From NCBI GenBank assembly GCA_015680685.1, contig MNCI01027002.1:124001-188000 (forward strand): a DNA stretch of 64,000 nt, written 5' to 3'. Position 1 is the stretch's first letter, and each line of letters starts with the position of its first letter. This document shows positions 1 through 12,637 of this stretch, in pieces. The translations under genes were made by a program, and so were the position numbers. This DNA comes from Gnetum montanum. Its lineage: Eukaryota > Streptophyta > Gnetopsida > Gnetales > Gnetaceae. The notes beneath the pieces were generated by a model, which had not been told where the DNA came from, did not search any database, and saw only the letters and a program-made list of their open reading frames with translations.

Positions 1-920
1 TTACATTTATTGTTAGTTGAGAACTTTTATAAGTTAACATTTAGTTTTCATGATAGAAATGTAATGTTTGTTCAATAGATACTTTGGATTTTTGAATGTA
101 AAAAAACAACTTTTGTAGTTTCAATTTTACTATTTCATATTTGTTTACCTTGAGAAGATTTTGTTCATTAGAATGTTTTTGGAAATATGCTCTTTAGATG
201 GTTGTGCATATAGTAATGATTTTCTTATGTGGTCTTGTATGGAAGATATGTTAATTGATAAAGCTGTTGAAGACTATTTTTTGTCAGTGTATGATTTGTC
301 TTCAAGTGAGAGTGTGTTAGAGATGTAAAGACAAAATCTTAAGTTGACCTTAGTTATACTTTACTCTTCTTTTGATACATTCATTTGAGTTTTAGATGTC
401 TAATAATTATTGTAAGATATCTAAAAGGAAAAAGAGTGAAGATGTGTTGAAGTTAAGTAATTAATTGCATGATGTTTTGATTACTTGGAACATTGTTCTA
501 CCTATTGAATGCAATGTTAGGGTTTTTGTATCAACCTTGTTTTGCTTAGTCTTATGTTGGTGTTTTTATAAGGTATTGGGATTTATGATTGTAATGAAGT
601 GAGAGTGTGAAGTATCCTTTTAAAGGTTTTAATCAAATCTTCAAAGTAGGAAAAGGTTATTTTTTGTACTTTTCTCCTTTTGGTTAATACTTCATAATAT
701 GGCATTACATAGCATATGATATTTGCAAATGATTTTCAAAAATTTTTAGAAGTTAATATGCTAGCAATTTTAGGGTTGAACCATTAGGAATCCTATGTTC
801 TTATGTGTCATGTCTTTTGATGTCTTAGTCTCAAGTAAACTTTTATTAGAATCTATTTAAGCTCTAGATTCAACCTCTTATAAGTGCTTTCTTGATGTTC
901 TACCAATTTCAACATAGATG
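1..920. other. AT-rich stretch without a recognisable gene
   Basis: No reading frame resembles a known family and no LTR terminus or primer site is visible. The sequence is T-rich on the plus strand. It is the left flank of element M1, and its last five bases (921-925 follow directly) abut the M1 target duplication. Confidence 0.6.
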
Positions 921-925
921 TCATT

Positions 926-1796
926 TGATGAGTGGTGAAGTACCCTTTACACCCAACCATACGAATCATAAGCACTCATGCATGATTCGGTTAAATTCCA
1001 TGGATGGGACTAGTTGTGGCATGTAGATCATTATGTCTTGATCGTAGTTCACTATCTTACCACTTGGACTAGTGGTAGCTTGTTATGTATGATTTAGTCC
1101 AAAGTGAGGCATATGATTCTTGATGTTGTTTTGGCCTTATGCTACTCCTAACAATAATAAAGAAATCAATTATTTAAACTAATTAACAATGGAAAGTAAA
1201 ATCTAAACTAGCCTATGGGTAATGCATGTCTATTCCTAGCTTCATGTACACGTCCTAAACCCATGTATCTACTACTGGATTACTAACCACTATGCTACTA
1301 GATGAACCAATAAATAATGTTGTTGGGATTACTAAGCAAATACATGTTTAGGCTTGAACCTAGTCATGCTCATTCTGCCAATTCATTAATATGTCTAGAA
1401 ACATAGATATTAACTAAGTACACAAAAAGTATATTGCATGGAAAGTAAATCTAATCTAAGTCAAAGCATTGCAATGAATAAGAATCAATCTCGATCTTAT
1501 TGTTGTTCATGGAATGTGTCTAAGTACATTGCCACTTGAATAAGATGTTGTACAACTAACTCAAATCGACACTATGACCAATTACTAACTATTCTCTAAG
1601 ACTAAAGAATAAAATTCCAAGAGTTTGGCTACTCTATTGACAAAGACTTCTTTTGAAACCATGCACCCAAGCGCTATATTTATAGGCTACCACACATCTT
1701 GCGATATTGGATATTCAACATGGAACCTTGGTCCCCAATATTGGGTACCTAATATTAGGGCTCCAATATTAGAGCCAAACAAAATACAGTTCATCA
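926..1796 (-). repeat. M1 3' LTR (left copy)
   Basis: Begins TGATGAGTGG and ends GTTCATCA, the short inverted termini used by all LTRs of this family here. Next to its right edge is TACACCCACAACTAAATG, the complement of the 3' polypurine tract. A TATA-like box on minus (complement of ATATTTATAGG) lies near 1676-1687. Between it and the LTR end, positions 1690-1785 are a short palindromic ATATTGG-type repeat. Confidence 0.85.
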
Positions 1797-4700
1797 TACA
1801 CCCACAACTAAATGAAAACTTGTCCTTGAGTGACTGAAAGAAGGAAAAAGTCCCTTACAAAATATTGGGAAGGTATGGGATTATTCACTAATGGTAACTA
1901 CTGATTGACTCTGAGTGCTGCATTACAAAATTTTATTCAAGTGGATGCATACAAAATGACAAAGTGACAAAAATACTAGACAGATATTGAAGATTACAAA
2001 ATTTGTAGAGGTCTTCAAAAATTTATTGAAGATGATTATTCTTGTTACTGCTAGCAGTGGTAGACTTTCAACATTCATTGTTATGTCGATGCTTCTCTAG
2101 TTATGTAGAACATTCTTGAAGGATGGAATAAAATTTCTTTTCATCATCCCATGAATCTAGCAAACATGCAAAGTTTGAGTTGCTATCTTGTATGTGATAT
2201 GATTTGTCGATGGGCATATCCTCCATTATCTACATCTTGGCTTTATTTTCGTGCCTAGAAATAGACCTTCTTCCTTAGGTGTTTTTTTAGCATCACCTGT
2301 AGTTACCAAAAGATAAACATTAGTTTTGGTAAATTTTTCTTAATAATTAACCCTATTTGAATCCCTTAGTTTTCATTTAAGCATAAGGTGATGACAACAT
2401 ACAATGCCCAAGGCCATGAGGTGACTAAAATCATCAAGTTGTTAACATTTTTTTGGTCAACTATTATTAGTTATCACAATGTTTGAAAATAGGATGTTGG
2501 AAAAATTTTAGATATTTCAAAATATGCATTCCAAGTTCCCATGACTAATAAGTGTAACTTTGAAAGCATACAAGTTTTTGAATAATTAAAACCAAAGATC
2601 TTATTTAAAAGATGGTCAAGAAATATTAATCTTGAAGGATAGTTTAATAGAAGAGTAGGAAAAAGTAAAAAAGGTAATTGAAAGGGATGAGAAGTAGTTT
2701 CAAAATTATGCATAAATTCAAAAAAAAAATATCATTGATGTTCTAGAAAATTTGAAGGTCAGTTCAAAGCCATGAGCAACAAAAGTTATGTAAGTCGGTC
2801 CTTCCCAAAGTAGTCTCCTATCATAATGCCCTTGCATAGCCACTTCTATAGATGTTTGTGGGCACTTGAGAAGCTAAATGTAGACCATGCCTTTGTTCCA
2901 AACAACAAACAATTTCCATGGTTGGGTTGTCACATCATACTATACAAAACCAAAAGGCTCATAGTCACATGTAGTAGTGAGGTGAATAATGGGATGAGAA
3001 GGGATTGTAGAGATCAAGATGTAAGGTACTTGGCCATGTCCACAATAGGTTCTTGTGAAAAGTTTTGATTAATGATTAGCATACCTATCCATCCAAGTTT
3101 AGACCAAATCCATATCATGAACAGTAACCTCGCATTGATGTGTTTCCTCCTACCTACTACCATGAGTCCACAATCACCTCAAAGAACAAGCATCAATCCA
3201 AAAAGAGAAGAAAAGAGAAGAAGGAAGGAAGAGCCTTAGTTAGACAGGTGCTTTAATAAATGGAAACATGTCTCTCCAAAGCCATAACTAGGGCTTGTAG
3301 CCCGTTATTATCTCTAAGGGGTGTGCTTTTGAATTTTCATTATTGTTTTCTTTTTCTATTTTTCATTTGATATTATTTTTTTTAAATTTTATTTTTATTT
3401 TTTGATTTTTGTTGAATTTTATATATTTTTTGAAATGGGAACCACACCATACAAAGAAAGATCTTCCTTTTCATTGGTTGAAAAAGGAGTGATGATACAT
3501 TTCAAGAGATATCATAAAGCACATGAAGGATGCCAAGAAGAGAACCCAACAAGTCCCCTTGAGGTCACACCCTTTGCCATTCCCATTTGGCTATAGGTAC
3601 AATTGTCATTGATGAATTTTAGTTTCATATAAGAAGAATGATATTGTTTCCATGATAAAGACCTTTTATTGAGAGAACTGGAGGGATGGATGAGGTGGTC
3701 TCACTTCTTTACACAATTACTTACCTAATCATCTTGATAGCATAGCACAAAAATCCAACATATAGCATTGAATTTTGCATCATGACTTGGCAATATTATT
3801 AACAAAAACATGAAATACATTCATAAAACATAAAGAGAATGGCTAAAAAAAAGAGAAAAATATTAAGAAATGGAAAATGTATGAAGAATCAGAAAATTTT
3901 TAAAGAAATAGGAAAATGATCAAAAAATTATAGAAAGAAAAATTAACAAATACTTATTAGTTCTTGAACCAAGATGGAGCATCTCCCCATGACTAATCTT
4001 ATGGCTGCACATTTGGAAGATGGACTACATAATCCCCTTGTTATACACGATTGATTTCCCAATCTATCACTAATATTGATTTAAGTAATTATGTGATAGC
4101 ACATCTAACATTGGTGGTAGTCATGTTTGGATCATTTGGAGATGTATATTGATGTGGACTTGAAGGTATTTCCATTTTGTAGAATCCAAATGTTTTGCTT
4201 CTTCTTCTTAATTTTCTATTTTAATTTCCAGGTCACCATGTTTAATATCCTCTTTTGGTGTATAATCAAAGTGTATGATATCTGTGCATAAGTCCTCTTT
4301 TTGGTCATTTTCTTAAGTCTAGAACTAAGAAGTAGATCAATTGCCTCCATGCATATTTGAAACAATTTTATATTCTCATTTTCAAGTCACTAGGTGTCTT
4401 TGGGTTTATTGGTTACTACATAGACTATTTTTTTCTCATACACTTGTTCCTTAGCTTTATTGTGGGTTGTGTTAATATTTGAATTTCTAGTCCACACCTA
4501 CACCCTTTACTATTAGTGATGCATGGAGTTTCCTATCTCTTCACAACGATAAGTTCATTGTTTATGTCTTGTGTTGGAGTGGTTATAGTTGTTAGCTTTT
4601 TGTATGATTAGGAGACATCATTCCAATGAGGAAGGTTGTTGCATTAGATTGGCCTTGTGCTAGTCTTGATGAATTAGCAGGTCCATGAGTTTGGAGAACC

Positions 4701-4839
4701 ATCATGGCTTCTATAGTTCTCCCCATGGTCCCTTGATTTATCTTTTATAGGTTTTGAGGAGGTGTTAGATGTTCAGGCCATCCTCAAACTAGGACTTATT
4801 CCATCTCCTCTAGGATTATTTGCCTTAGGTGAACCTAGT

Positions 4840-4985
4840 CCTTAAGTATAGTAAGAGTGAAAATGAGCATATGGAACTCCTAGTTGAGGTTGTTCATCCA
4901 AATTCTCTTTATTCTAGATCCTATTAGTTCTCAAATGAATGTTCTCATCATATGATGTGTTATTAGTCCTATGTGAAGAAGACAT
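4840..4985 (-). pseudogene. M1 gag 5' remnant
   Basis: The ATG at 4985 opens a frame MSSSHRTNNTSYDENIHL, then stops within about 30 codons. The MSxS start and Asn/Tyr-rich beginning match the gag start of E7 (32269, MSLSQDYNNAT) and the corresponding position in M5. No capsid-like domain could be followed further. This is the only coding relic of gag in M1. Confidence 0.5.
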
Positions 4986-5096
4986 GATTTCAATGTGTGT
5001 GAATTAAAATAAAATATTAATATTTTCTAAAAGATAAATTATTGATACTTCTTTAAGAATCATATATAATATAACTAATCGAGATAACTAGCACCA

Positions 5097-5114
5097 TCTT
5101 CGGGAATGGTGCCA
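5097..5114 (-). promoter_or_regulatory. M1 primer binding site, degenerate tRNA-Asp type
   Basis: Read on minus it is TGGCACCATTCCCGAAGA, one base inside the LTR. Athila-type elements use TGGCGCCGTTGCC plus GGGGA, complementary to the tRNA-Asp 3' end. Most mismatches here are C to T or G to A. Confidence 0.75.
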
Positions 5115-5115
5115 A

Positions 5116-6001
5116 TGATGAGTGGTGAGGTATTCCTTACGCCCAATCGTATGAATCACAAGTGTTTACATATGATCTAGTTAATTTTCATGGATGGGAC
5201 TAGTTGTGGTATCTATATTGTTCTATCTTGATTGTAGTTTGCTATATTCCCACTTGGACTAGTGGTAGCTTATCACCTATGGTTTAGTGCAAAGTGAGGC
5301 ATATGATTCTTGATGTTCTTTTAGCCTTATGCTACTTCCTAATGATAATAAGAAAATCAATTATTTAAACTAATTAAAAATACAAAGTAAAGTCTAAACT
5401 AGTCTACAGGTGATAAGTGTCCATTCCTAGCTTACCATACACATCTTGAACCCATATATTCACTATTGAGATTACCAAGCGCTATGCTAGTAGGTGAACC
5501 AAGCAATAATGTTGTTGAAATTACCAAGAAAATACATGTTTATGCTCAAAACTGGTCATGCCCATTCTTCCAATTCATTATTATGCTTGGAAACGTAAAT
5601 GTTAACTAAGTACATGAAAAGTAAATTGCATGGAAAGTAAATCTAATCTAAGTCAAAGTGTTGCAACGAATAAGAATCAATCTCGATCTTATTATCATTC
5701 ATGGAATGTGTCCATGTACATTGCCACTCGAATAAGATGTCATACAATTAACTCAAATCCACACTATAGGCACTCATTGATTTTTCTCTAAGACTATGGA
5801 ATAAAACTAAAGATTTTAGCTATTCTATTAACAAAGACTTCTTTTCAAACTATGTGTCCAAATGCTATATTTATAGGTCAGCACACATCCTACAATATTG
5901 GATATTTGAAATTGCATCTTGGTCCTCGATATTAGGTATCTGATATCAAGGCTTCGATATTGAATATTCGATATTGGAGCTAGAAAAAATATAGTTCATC
6001 A
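5116..6001 (-). repeat. M1 5' LTR (right copy)
   Basis: Pairs with 926-1796 over its full length. It starts TGATGAGTGG after the complement of the primer site and ends GTTCATCA directly before the right target duplication. Its U3 repeat block (about 5885-5990) contains GATATTGG-type units that differ in number and order from the left LTR. Confidence 0.85.
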
Positions 6002-6006
6002 TCATT

Positions 6007-8150
6007 TATTCATTATTTTATTCAACCTAACAAATATTATCAAAGAAACATCAATGTGGTTCATTGTGTTATCATGTTAATCAATCACTAATGATGCTAA
6101 TTTGTTGTTGGTTCCTTTTCAACCATGCTTTTGCTAAAAACAGAGAATCTTAGCTTTGGATAACCTACCAAACAAATTAAAGTCTAAGTGGTTGGATTTT
6201 TTTAATCATGCCATTATCTAAAGTTTAATGATGTAATTTCTTTTAATTGAAAATCTACTACAGTTGCCAAGTACTTATGTTTTATGCTTAGTAGTCTAAC
6301 GTAATGTAACCCTACACTAGAGCAAATATGATCCACTTTGGAAACATTCTACTCCTTACGAAAGCTTAAATCATTATTTTATCATGGTATTTAATCCATG
6401 TATGCTTCATGCAATGAGAGGTGAGTCGAAGCCCACCTCTACCACCATTTACACATGTGCTTTATGTGATAGGGTCTTGTCATTGTCCCCTCATCTTGGT
6501 TTTTACTTTATGCTTTATTGGTTTAGCTTTTATCCTACTTTAAGGATATTCTATCTATCTTTCACTGACTTCCTAGCTTGATATTCTATGTATCTTTTTT
6601 TGGCTACCTGGTTTGGCTCTCCTTTCATCTTTATTCTCATCTTGATGAATTTAAATGTAAAGGCATATGTGAATCAACATGCTATGCCCTAAAATAATAC
6701 AAGCCATCCATTTGTTTGGTAGGAAAAAGCTATAGTCCTTGGGCTTGTTGGCATGACAACATTTTTGTTGTACATTGATGCATTTAAATTTTCTTCACCG
6801 ATTGTGAACATGAGCTCTAAGAATAGCCACCCATGTTCCTATCGTGTGATTGTGTGAATACATTTCTTTTGTTTTGTTGCATTGTGTGAATACTCTTTTT
6901 CTTTGGTTGTATTGTAGTGTTGTATTAATTTCCATGGATTTTGAGTTAATGGATTTTGAATTAATTGAAAGTACAATGACCTTGACATTGACTGTAGCAT
7001 TGGCCTCTTGCTAGCCATGGATAAGCTTGGTAATAATAATGCTTTGTTGGGTTCAATCCTCTTTAAGGTTCATTGTTGTTATCCCTAATATGATTTTTTA
7101 GGCCATAAGCATGGTGTGACGAACAAAATAGAAATATACATTACATTTATGTCATAAAAAATGGGAATTTTGGCATTTTTTTATTCAATGCTTACACATG
7201 ACAACTATGAGTGTGGTCTTTTACCTCTAGAAGTATTTCATGATATATCTTGTTTCGCAAAGAATTTATTTATTATTAAATATTTCTTTCTAAATTGAAA
7301 AACTCTCATTAATAAGCTAATAGCAATAGCATTAATAGGCCAAGAAAACTTCCTTTTTATAGGAAAAAAGTAAAATTAGTTACAAGATAGAGGAACTTCT
7401 TTTTGAAAGAGAAGCAAAAGATAAAAATAAAATATGAAAAAAAAGAATAAATGAATAAAATTAAAGATAAAATAAAATGAAAGAAATATAAGGAAAATAT
7501 AGTAGAGATTAGAGAAAATAAGTGTTTTCTAGTATTTCTAGCTTACCGTTCCAAACCAAGAACATTTTAAATTGCTCATGCTTAGCAAAGCAAATTGAAA
7601 GTAGAGCTTATGCCCATAAAATTAGAAGAAAAATCCTATGGGAAAAATTATTTTGTGTTCAATTAGTTCACTATGTTTTCTTTGAATAGATTGAACAATT
7701 GCAAGTCTATGTTATCATCATTGTTTACTTCATCCTTACTTTGGTTACAAATTATATAAATAAGAACATGAAAATTTGATCATTAGTTAGCATCAAGTTG
7801 ATTATTGAAAATTTGAAGAAACAAGAGGATTTTCCAACTCCCATTTATAATTACAAATTGAGTTGGTATTTTTTGAAATCACTCTTCAAGTATATAAGTA
7901 ACAAATGTGCATTTGTGACTTGAATCCATACCTCTTTATAAGGTATTTTGATGGAAAACACAATGTGCTAATAGCTTCAAAATATTCTAAGCATCTTTCT
8001 CAATTTTTTTGGATAGTTATTTGGCATTACTAAATAACAATGTGCATTTGTAAATACAAATAAAATAATTTGTATTAATAGTTATTTTCTTAATGTATGA
8101 ACAAACAAAACTATGTTTTAAAAATCAACTCATCTTAATCAATGAAGTTT
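6007..8150. other. 2.1-kb AT-rich spacer, no gene recognised
   Basis: Short frames only (for example 6384-6581), none resembling a family. An A-rich stretch lies at about 7260-7520. This may be unrecognised flank or 5' sequence of the copia relic that begins near 8218; no 5' LTR of that element could be found. Confidence 0.5.
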
Positions 8151-8217
8151 AATATGTAATGTTGTTCTCAACCAAAAGAATGAAAGAAGAAGAACAACAA
8201 TTAATTTCTTCCAAGAA

Positions 8218-8265
8218 TATTGTTTTAATTGTGGAATGCTAGGCCATAAAGCAAAAATTGTAAAA
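8218..8265 (+). pseudogene. Copia gag zinc knuckle remnant
   Basis: The frame reads YCFNCGMLGHKAKIV, a CX2CX4H knuckle in which the final cysteine is replaced (IV where xC is expected). It lies about 180 bp before the protease motif, as expected for the gag end of a copia polyprotein. It would have bound the element RNA. Confidence 0.55.
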
Positions 8266-8414
8266 CTAGTAACTTTTCTTTTTCTGGAAGTATGTGTTAT
8301 TCCCATGCTACTAAGTACTTTTCAAGAAATGATAGAATAGAACAAGAAGTTTAGAGGCCAATCAATAGAAGAGCTCTCCTCATGCAATTAGCCTTAAAGA
8401 GCTCATGTAGTGCA

Positions 8415-8634
8415 TTGATGTAGTTTCTTGATAGTGGTTGTTTTTAGTATATGATTGTTGATAAATCAAAATTTATCACACTAAAACCTTTTAATGGAGG
8501 GAAAGTAAGCTTCAATGACAAAGGTAAAGTAATGGTAAGAGGTATTGGCTCATTTAATATTCATGATAATTTTCTTGAAGTTCATAATGTTTATTTTGTT
8601 GATATTTTACATTATAACTTGTTAAGCTTATGAT
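8415..8634 (+). pseudogene. Copia aspartic protease remnant
   Basis: The frame contains the active-site motif LDSGC followed after one stop (8445-8447) by YMIVDKSKF, then a glycine-rich beta segment and HNVYFVDILHYNLLSL. This matches copia proteases, which use D-S-G and end with a 'VLYVPxLxxNLLS' segment. In the family it cleaves the Gag-Pol polyprotein. The TAG stop and the loss of a downstream frame make it inactive. Confidence 0.7.
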
Positions 8635-8739
8635 AGTTTTCAAGAGAAGGTTATAATATTTGTTTGATGAATGAGAATTTTGTATTAGAGTAAAAAGAAA
8701 AGTATTTTAGAGCCTATGCTACTTCAGCAAGAAATAATT

Positions 8740-9400
8740 TATATTTTATAAATAAGCAGCCTCAATTTTTAACTCCTATTTTTGAGATAAGTAGCAACAA
8801 GTTATGGCACAAAAGAGTACGACACTTAATCTTGGGAAACATATAAGCTCTTCTCAATGTTGAAAGCATTAAAGCCATTCCTTAGGTAAGTCATCTAGAA
8901 GAGGTATATTCTACATACCAACATGGTAAGCAAGCTAGACCTACCATTAAGCTAGTGAATTTTCATTGTAAATATAAGCTTGAATTACTACATATTGATA
9001 TCTATGGGCCTTTTTTTATAGCCAATTTCAATGGTAGCAAATATTTCTTTCTTATTGTTGATGATTATACTAGAATGTCATGGCTAACATTTATTGAAAA
9101 AAATTATAATAATTTAAATGTTTTAAGGCATTTAAAAGTATAGTTGAAATTGAAACATGGCTTAAAATCAAATCTATTAGAACTGACAATGGAGGTAAGT
9201 TCACCTCAAATGACTTTTATGAGCTATGTGGAGATTTAGGTATCAAGAAATAGTTTTCATCGACTAGAACACTTGAGTGAATTGGTGTTATAGAGAAAAA
9301 TAACAGAGCTATAGTAGAGATGATTAGAGCAATGAATGAGAAGAATGTATCAAAGTACCCATAGAATGAGGTATCCTAAATAGTTGTGTATATCATCAAT
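8740..9400 (+). pseudogene. Copia GAG-pre-integrase and integrase core remnant
   Basis: The segment LWHKRVRHL near 8800 matches the GAG-pre-integrase signature. The frame from 8955 gives ELLHIDIYGPF and FLIVDDYTRMSW, the first catalytic aspartate region. Further on, IRTDNGGKFTS gives the second aspartate and IEKNNRAIVEMIRAMNE the glutamate region. The parts lie in different frames and stops interrupt them, for example where Gln is expected after GIKK. In the family this enzyme inserts the cDNA. Confidence 0.75.
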
Positions 9401-10009
9401 AGTTTTTTGGTAAGAGCTAATAATGGTAGAATCCTTATCAAATGTGGTATGAAAATATGGCTAACGTTCAATATTTCAAAATTTTTGGTAGCAAGTGCTA
9501 TTAAGATAATGTTCACAAGCTTAATAGTTGTTGTGAAGATGGTTTTTTTATTGGATATTCTAGCCATTCAGAAGCTTATCATTGCTTAAATTTAAAAACA
9601 TTAAAGATTGTTGAAACACTTCATGTTAATATTGATCAATTATCATAAGATACTAATAATCTAGCTAAGAAAGATATGAAGTTAGATGAAGAACAAATTA
9701 ATGATGTCATCTTAGCATGTGAACAAGCTGATGAGATTAAAGAAGAGCAACTAGTCTTAACTGATAAGGTAAAAATAGAACAAGAGGCTACACCTAATGG
9801 TGGCTTGAGGAGAACAATGCATAAGTTTAGAGCCATGGTAGATATCCTTAGGATACCTCTTAGACAAAGGATAAGGAAGAATGGAGTTGAAACAATAGAT
9901 CATAGCTTATTAGTACATTGTCTTGCTTTTTCCATTCCTCTAACAATTAGGGAAGCCCTTGGAAGTGAGGACTAGAAGAATGCCATGGATGTAGAGATGA
10001 GGTAAATTA

Positions 10010-10660
10010 TAAAGAATGATACTTGGGAGCTAATCCAATGATCCAAAGGAGCTAACATCATTGGAACTAAGTGGGTCTTTATAAACAAGATAAATAAACA
10101 TAGTAAAGTAACCCAAAATAAGGCAAGACTAGTAGCAAAAGGTTTTGCTTAGTAGAGGAACTTGATTATCAAGATGCATTTGCCCCAGTTAAAAGATTGG
10201 AATCTATTAGGGTGTTATTAACTTCTATAGCTTATCAAGGATTTAAGCTCTACCATATGGATGTGAAATCAATATTTCTAAATTAAGAAATAATGTCTAT
10301 AAAACAACCAGAAGGATTTATTGACACTGAAAAGCCAAATCAAGTGTATCTACTACACAAAGCTTTATGTGGCTTAAAATAAGCCCCGAGGATGTGGTAT
10401 GCCAAACCTTATTCATATTTAGCTAAAAATGTATATTTTAAAGCTCCTCTAGATAGTACCTTTTATATTAAAAAGTATAATATAGGGCTTTAGTTGCTCA
10501 GATTTATGTTGATAACACAATGTTTGGAGGAATGAGCTCAAGTTTAAGCAAATAATTTGTTGAAGCTATTAAATAAAAGATTGAAATGTCTATAATAGGA
10601 AAGATATCTCATTTTTTAGTTCTACATGTTCAATAGCTTATGGATGGAACCTCCATTTCT
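10010..10660 (+). pseudogene. Copia reverse transcriptase remnant
   Basis: Segments IGTKWVFINK, KARLVAKGF, YHMDVKS, HKALCGLK followed by a stop and APRMWY are typical copia RT blocks. The catalytic box reads YVDNTMFGG near 10508-10540 instead of YVDD, a G-to-A change of the second aspartate. The stop after GLK replaces Gln. Preceding sequence 9600-10010 holds an acidic linker (frame 9676-9975) between integrase and RT. Confidence 0.78.
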
Positions 10661-10681
10661 TAGATAAAATATGTTCAATAG

Positions 10682-11380
10682 ATGCTCAAGCATTTTGGCA
10701 TGATAGAAGGTAAAACTTGTGCAACTCCTCTTAGCACAAATGTGCACCTTTGCAAGGAAGAAGATGGAAAAAACATTGATGTTACACTATATAGATCCAA
10801 TGTCAGAAGCTTGCATTATGTTATAACTAGTAGGCTAGATATAGCTTTTGCAATAGGCTTGACTTCTAGATATTAGTTAGCATGAAATGAATCATATTTG
10901 ATTCAACTAAAAAGAATTTACAATATGTGAGAGGCATAGTCATGGGCTATGGTATCCAAAAAATAGAAGTTTTAAATTAGAAGCATTTATAGATGCATAT
11001 TGTCTAAAAAATAAAAATGATTAGAAATCTACTAGTGGGAACTATCATGTTCTTGGTAATAGATTGGCATCATGGGTCATCAAAAAGAAGAAATCTATAG
11101 AGTTATCATTAGCTCAAAAAAAATATGTTGTAGCCTCACTCTATTGCAAACAAATTCTTTAGGTGAGGGAAGTATTAAAGCTCTTTGGTATAGCATTCTC
11201 TAATCCAATAATCATTCGTTGTGATAATAATGCCACTATTTCTATCTCTAAAAATTTCATTTTTAATGGTAAAACTAAACATATTGAGATTAAATACCAT
11301 TTTCTCAAAAATCAAGTAGATTTGAAAAAAATAAAAAAAATTATCCTATATTTTATCTAAAGAATAGAGAGATTAATTTT
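10682..11380 (+). pseudogene. Copia RNase H remnant
   Basis: The frame from 10682 gives MLKHFGMIEGKTCATPLST and YVITSRLDIAFAIGLTSRY, the RT/RNase H connection of copia elements (usual motif 'RPDIAYAVG'). The frame from 11163 gives IIIRCDNNATISISKN and KTKHIEIKYHFLKNQV, the RNase H active-site aspartate region and the conserved 'KHIEIxxHF' block. Stops separate the two parts. Confidence 0.75.
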
Positions 11381-11530
11381 TGCAAATGCTTTAAATAAAG
11401 AAAAATTTCTATATCTAAGGACATTATTGGGTGTAACTTCTTTATCCATACATACATAATTCTATAAAAATCCTAGTACTAGTTTGGGAATTTATATGCT
11501 AATGAGCTATATTGTAGGGAGGGGGGTTGG

Positions 11531-11749
11531 TAAGCTTATATTATAGAGGAAGCTAGATACTTTCAGGATGCAACATCTCTAATAGGTTATGGATAATGTG
11601 CATTGTCTCAATATCTTGCTCTGTATAGCCTTTCATTTCTTTAGGGGTTCAAGATGTCAAAGGTCATTTTCTCTCTTGCTTTAGATATTCTTGTTATTTT
11701 TGCATTAAATTCCTTTCCACCCTCTTACTAAATTTATCTTATGCCTTCC
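11531..11749. other. Short non-coding stretch between copia relic and M2
   Basis: No open frame. Probably the truncated 3' LTR or flank of the copia relic, interrupted at 11750 by the M2 LTR. No matching copy was found elsewhere in the window. Confidence 0.4.
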
Positions 11750-12637
11750 TGATGAGTGGTGAGGTACCCCTATGCCCAACCATACGAATCATGAGCATTC
11801 ATGCATGACCCAGTCAAATTCCGTAGATTGCAAGCACTTACATACATAGAATTCTAGTGAGCAAAACCTTAGTTAGAGTGGTTGTTGTCTTCCCAACCTC
11901 GCTTATGATATTCTAAAATGATGGTTGAGTGAGATTGGGGACATTGATTTTTATATGTTTTATTTTTATCTTTAAATTCTAATTCTTCTAGTGTAGGAAA
12001 TGAAAGGCTATATAATTTTATGATTGCTCTACCCTATCGCTTAACTATCCCTAGCATAAACAACTAATCCCATCCTCCGTGCACATCTTGAGCATGTCCT
12101 AACCACTATTGGGTTACCAGACGTTAGGCATCACTGGGTTGCCAAGTGTCAGATATATGTTTAAGATGGTCATGCTTATGGTTCTCATAAACTATAAAAA
12201 GGACTATAACTATAAAGTGATAATAATAAAATATTTTAGAATTATTAAAATATTAAGATATTTTAATGCTTAATTTATTTAATCCAAATGCTGCAAGGAA
12301 TGTTCAAAAAGCTCATCTTTATTACCAAACATGCCAATGGGCTCAAGTACATTAGCACTCGAATAAAGAGTCGTACACTCTTCAAACTTCTGCTCCAGGT
12401 ACTTGGGAAACATTCTAACTTTCACAGAGATAAACTACAAGTGCTTCACTACAACTTGAACAATAGATGCCATAAATGTAGTTGGTGCACACATATTTAT
12501 AGTAGAAAATGAACTTTGCACTAATCAAGCCATGTCAACACTTGGAAAGATGTGTTGATGAGGTCATGTCGATGCGGTTGCGTTAATGAGGCATTGTCAA
12601 CGTAGCCTAGTTGACACAGTGACTAGATGCTTCATCA
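11750..12637 (-). repeat. M2 3' LTR
   Basis: Starts TGATGAGTGGTGAGG and ends TTCATCA, followed by the complement of a polypurine tract (TACTCCCACAACTAAG). TATA-like box on minus near 12490-12500. The U3 tail (12530-12630) carries repeated TGTCAA/GATGCGG-type units rather than the ATATTGG type of M1. Confidence 0.8.

Larger units (their letters stand above)
921..6006 (-). mobile_element. M1: complete non-autonomous Athila-like LTR retrotransposon with target duplication
   Basis: Two LTRs (926-1796 and 5116-6001) in the same orientation enclose about 3.3 kb. The element is flanked by a perfect 5-bp duplication, TCATT, at 921-925 and 6002-6006. A primer site lies inside the right LTR and a polypurine-like tract beside the left LTR, so the sense strand is minus. 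The interior holds only the first codons of a gag relic, the post-integrase purine tract (about 3981-4000), an A-rich tract (3790-3960, T-rich in sense) and 3' untranslated-type sequence shared with M4 and M7. Protease, RT, RNase H and integrase are absent. By eye the LTRs differ at many positions, so the insertion is old. It must have been mobilised by proteins from a related element. Confidence 0.85.
8218..11530 (+). mobile_element. Ty1/copia retrotransposon pseudo-element
   Basis: Domains run in copia order: zinc knuckle, protease, GAG-pre-integrase, integrase, RT, RNase H. Frames are broken by many stops and frameshifts. The stops often sit where CAA, CAG or CGA is expected. A purine-rich stretch at about 11515-11530 (GTAGGGAGGGGGG) is a plausible polypurine tract. 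The following 220 bp could be the start of a 3' LTR cut by the insertion of M2 at 11750. No partner LTR was found on the left. It is the only copia-type element in the window and is long dead. Confidence 0.8.

Noticed and set aside
1860-2293. Extra-ORF copy in M1
   Set aside because: A GTGATGCTAAAAAAACACC start-like site on minus at 2293 resembles the ATGGCACCAAAA starts, but the frame stops after about 13 codons and no later domain could be recognised.
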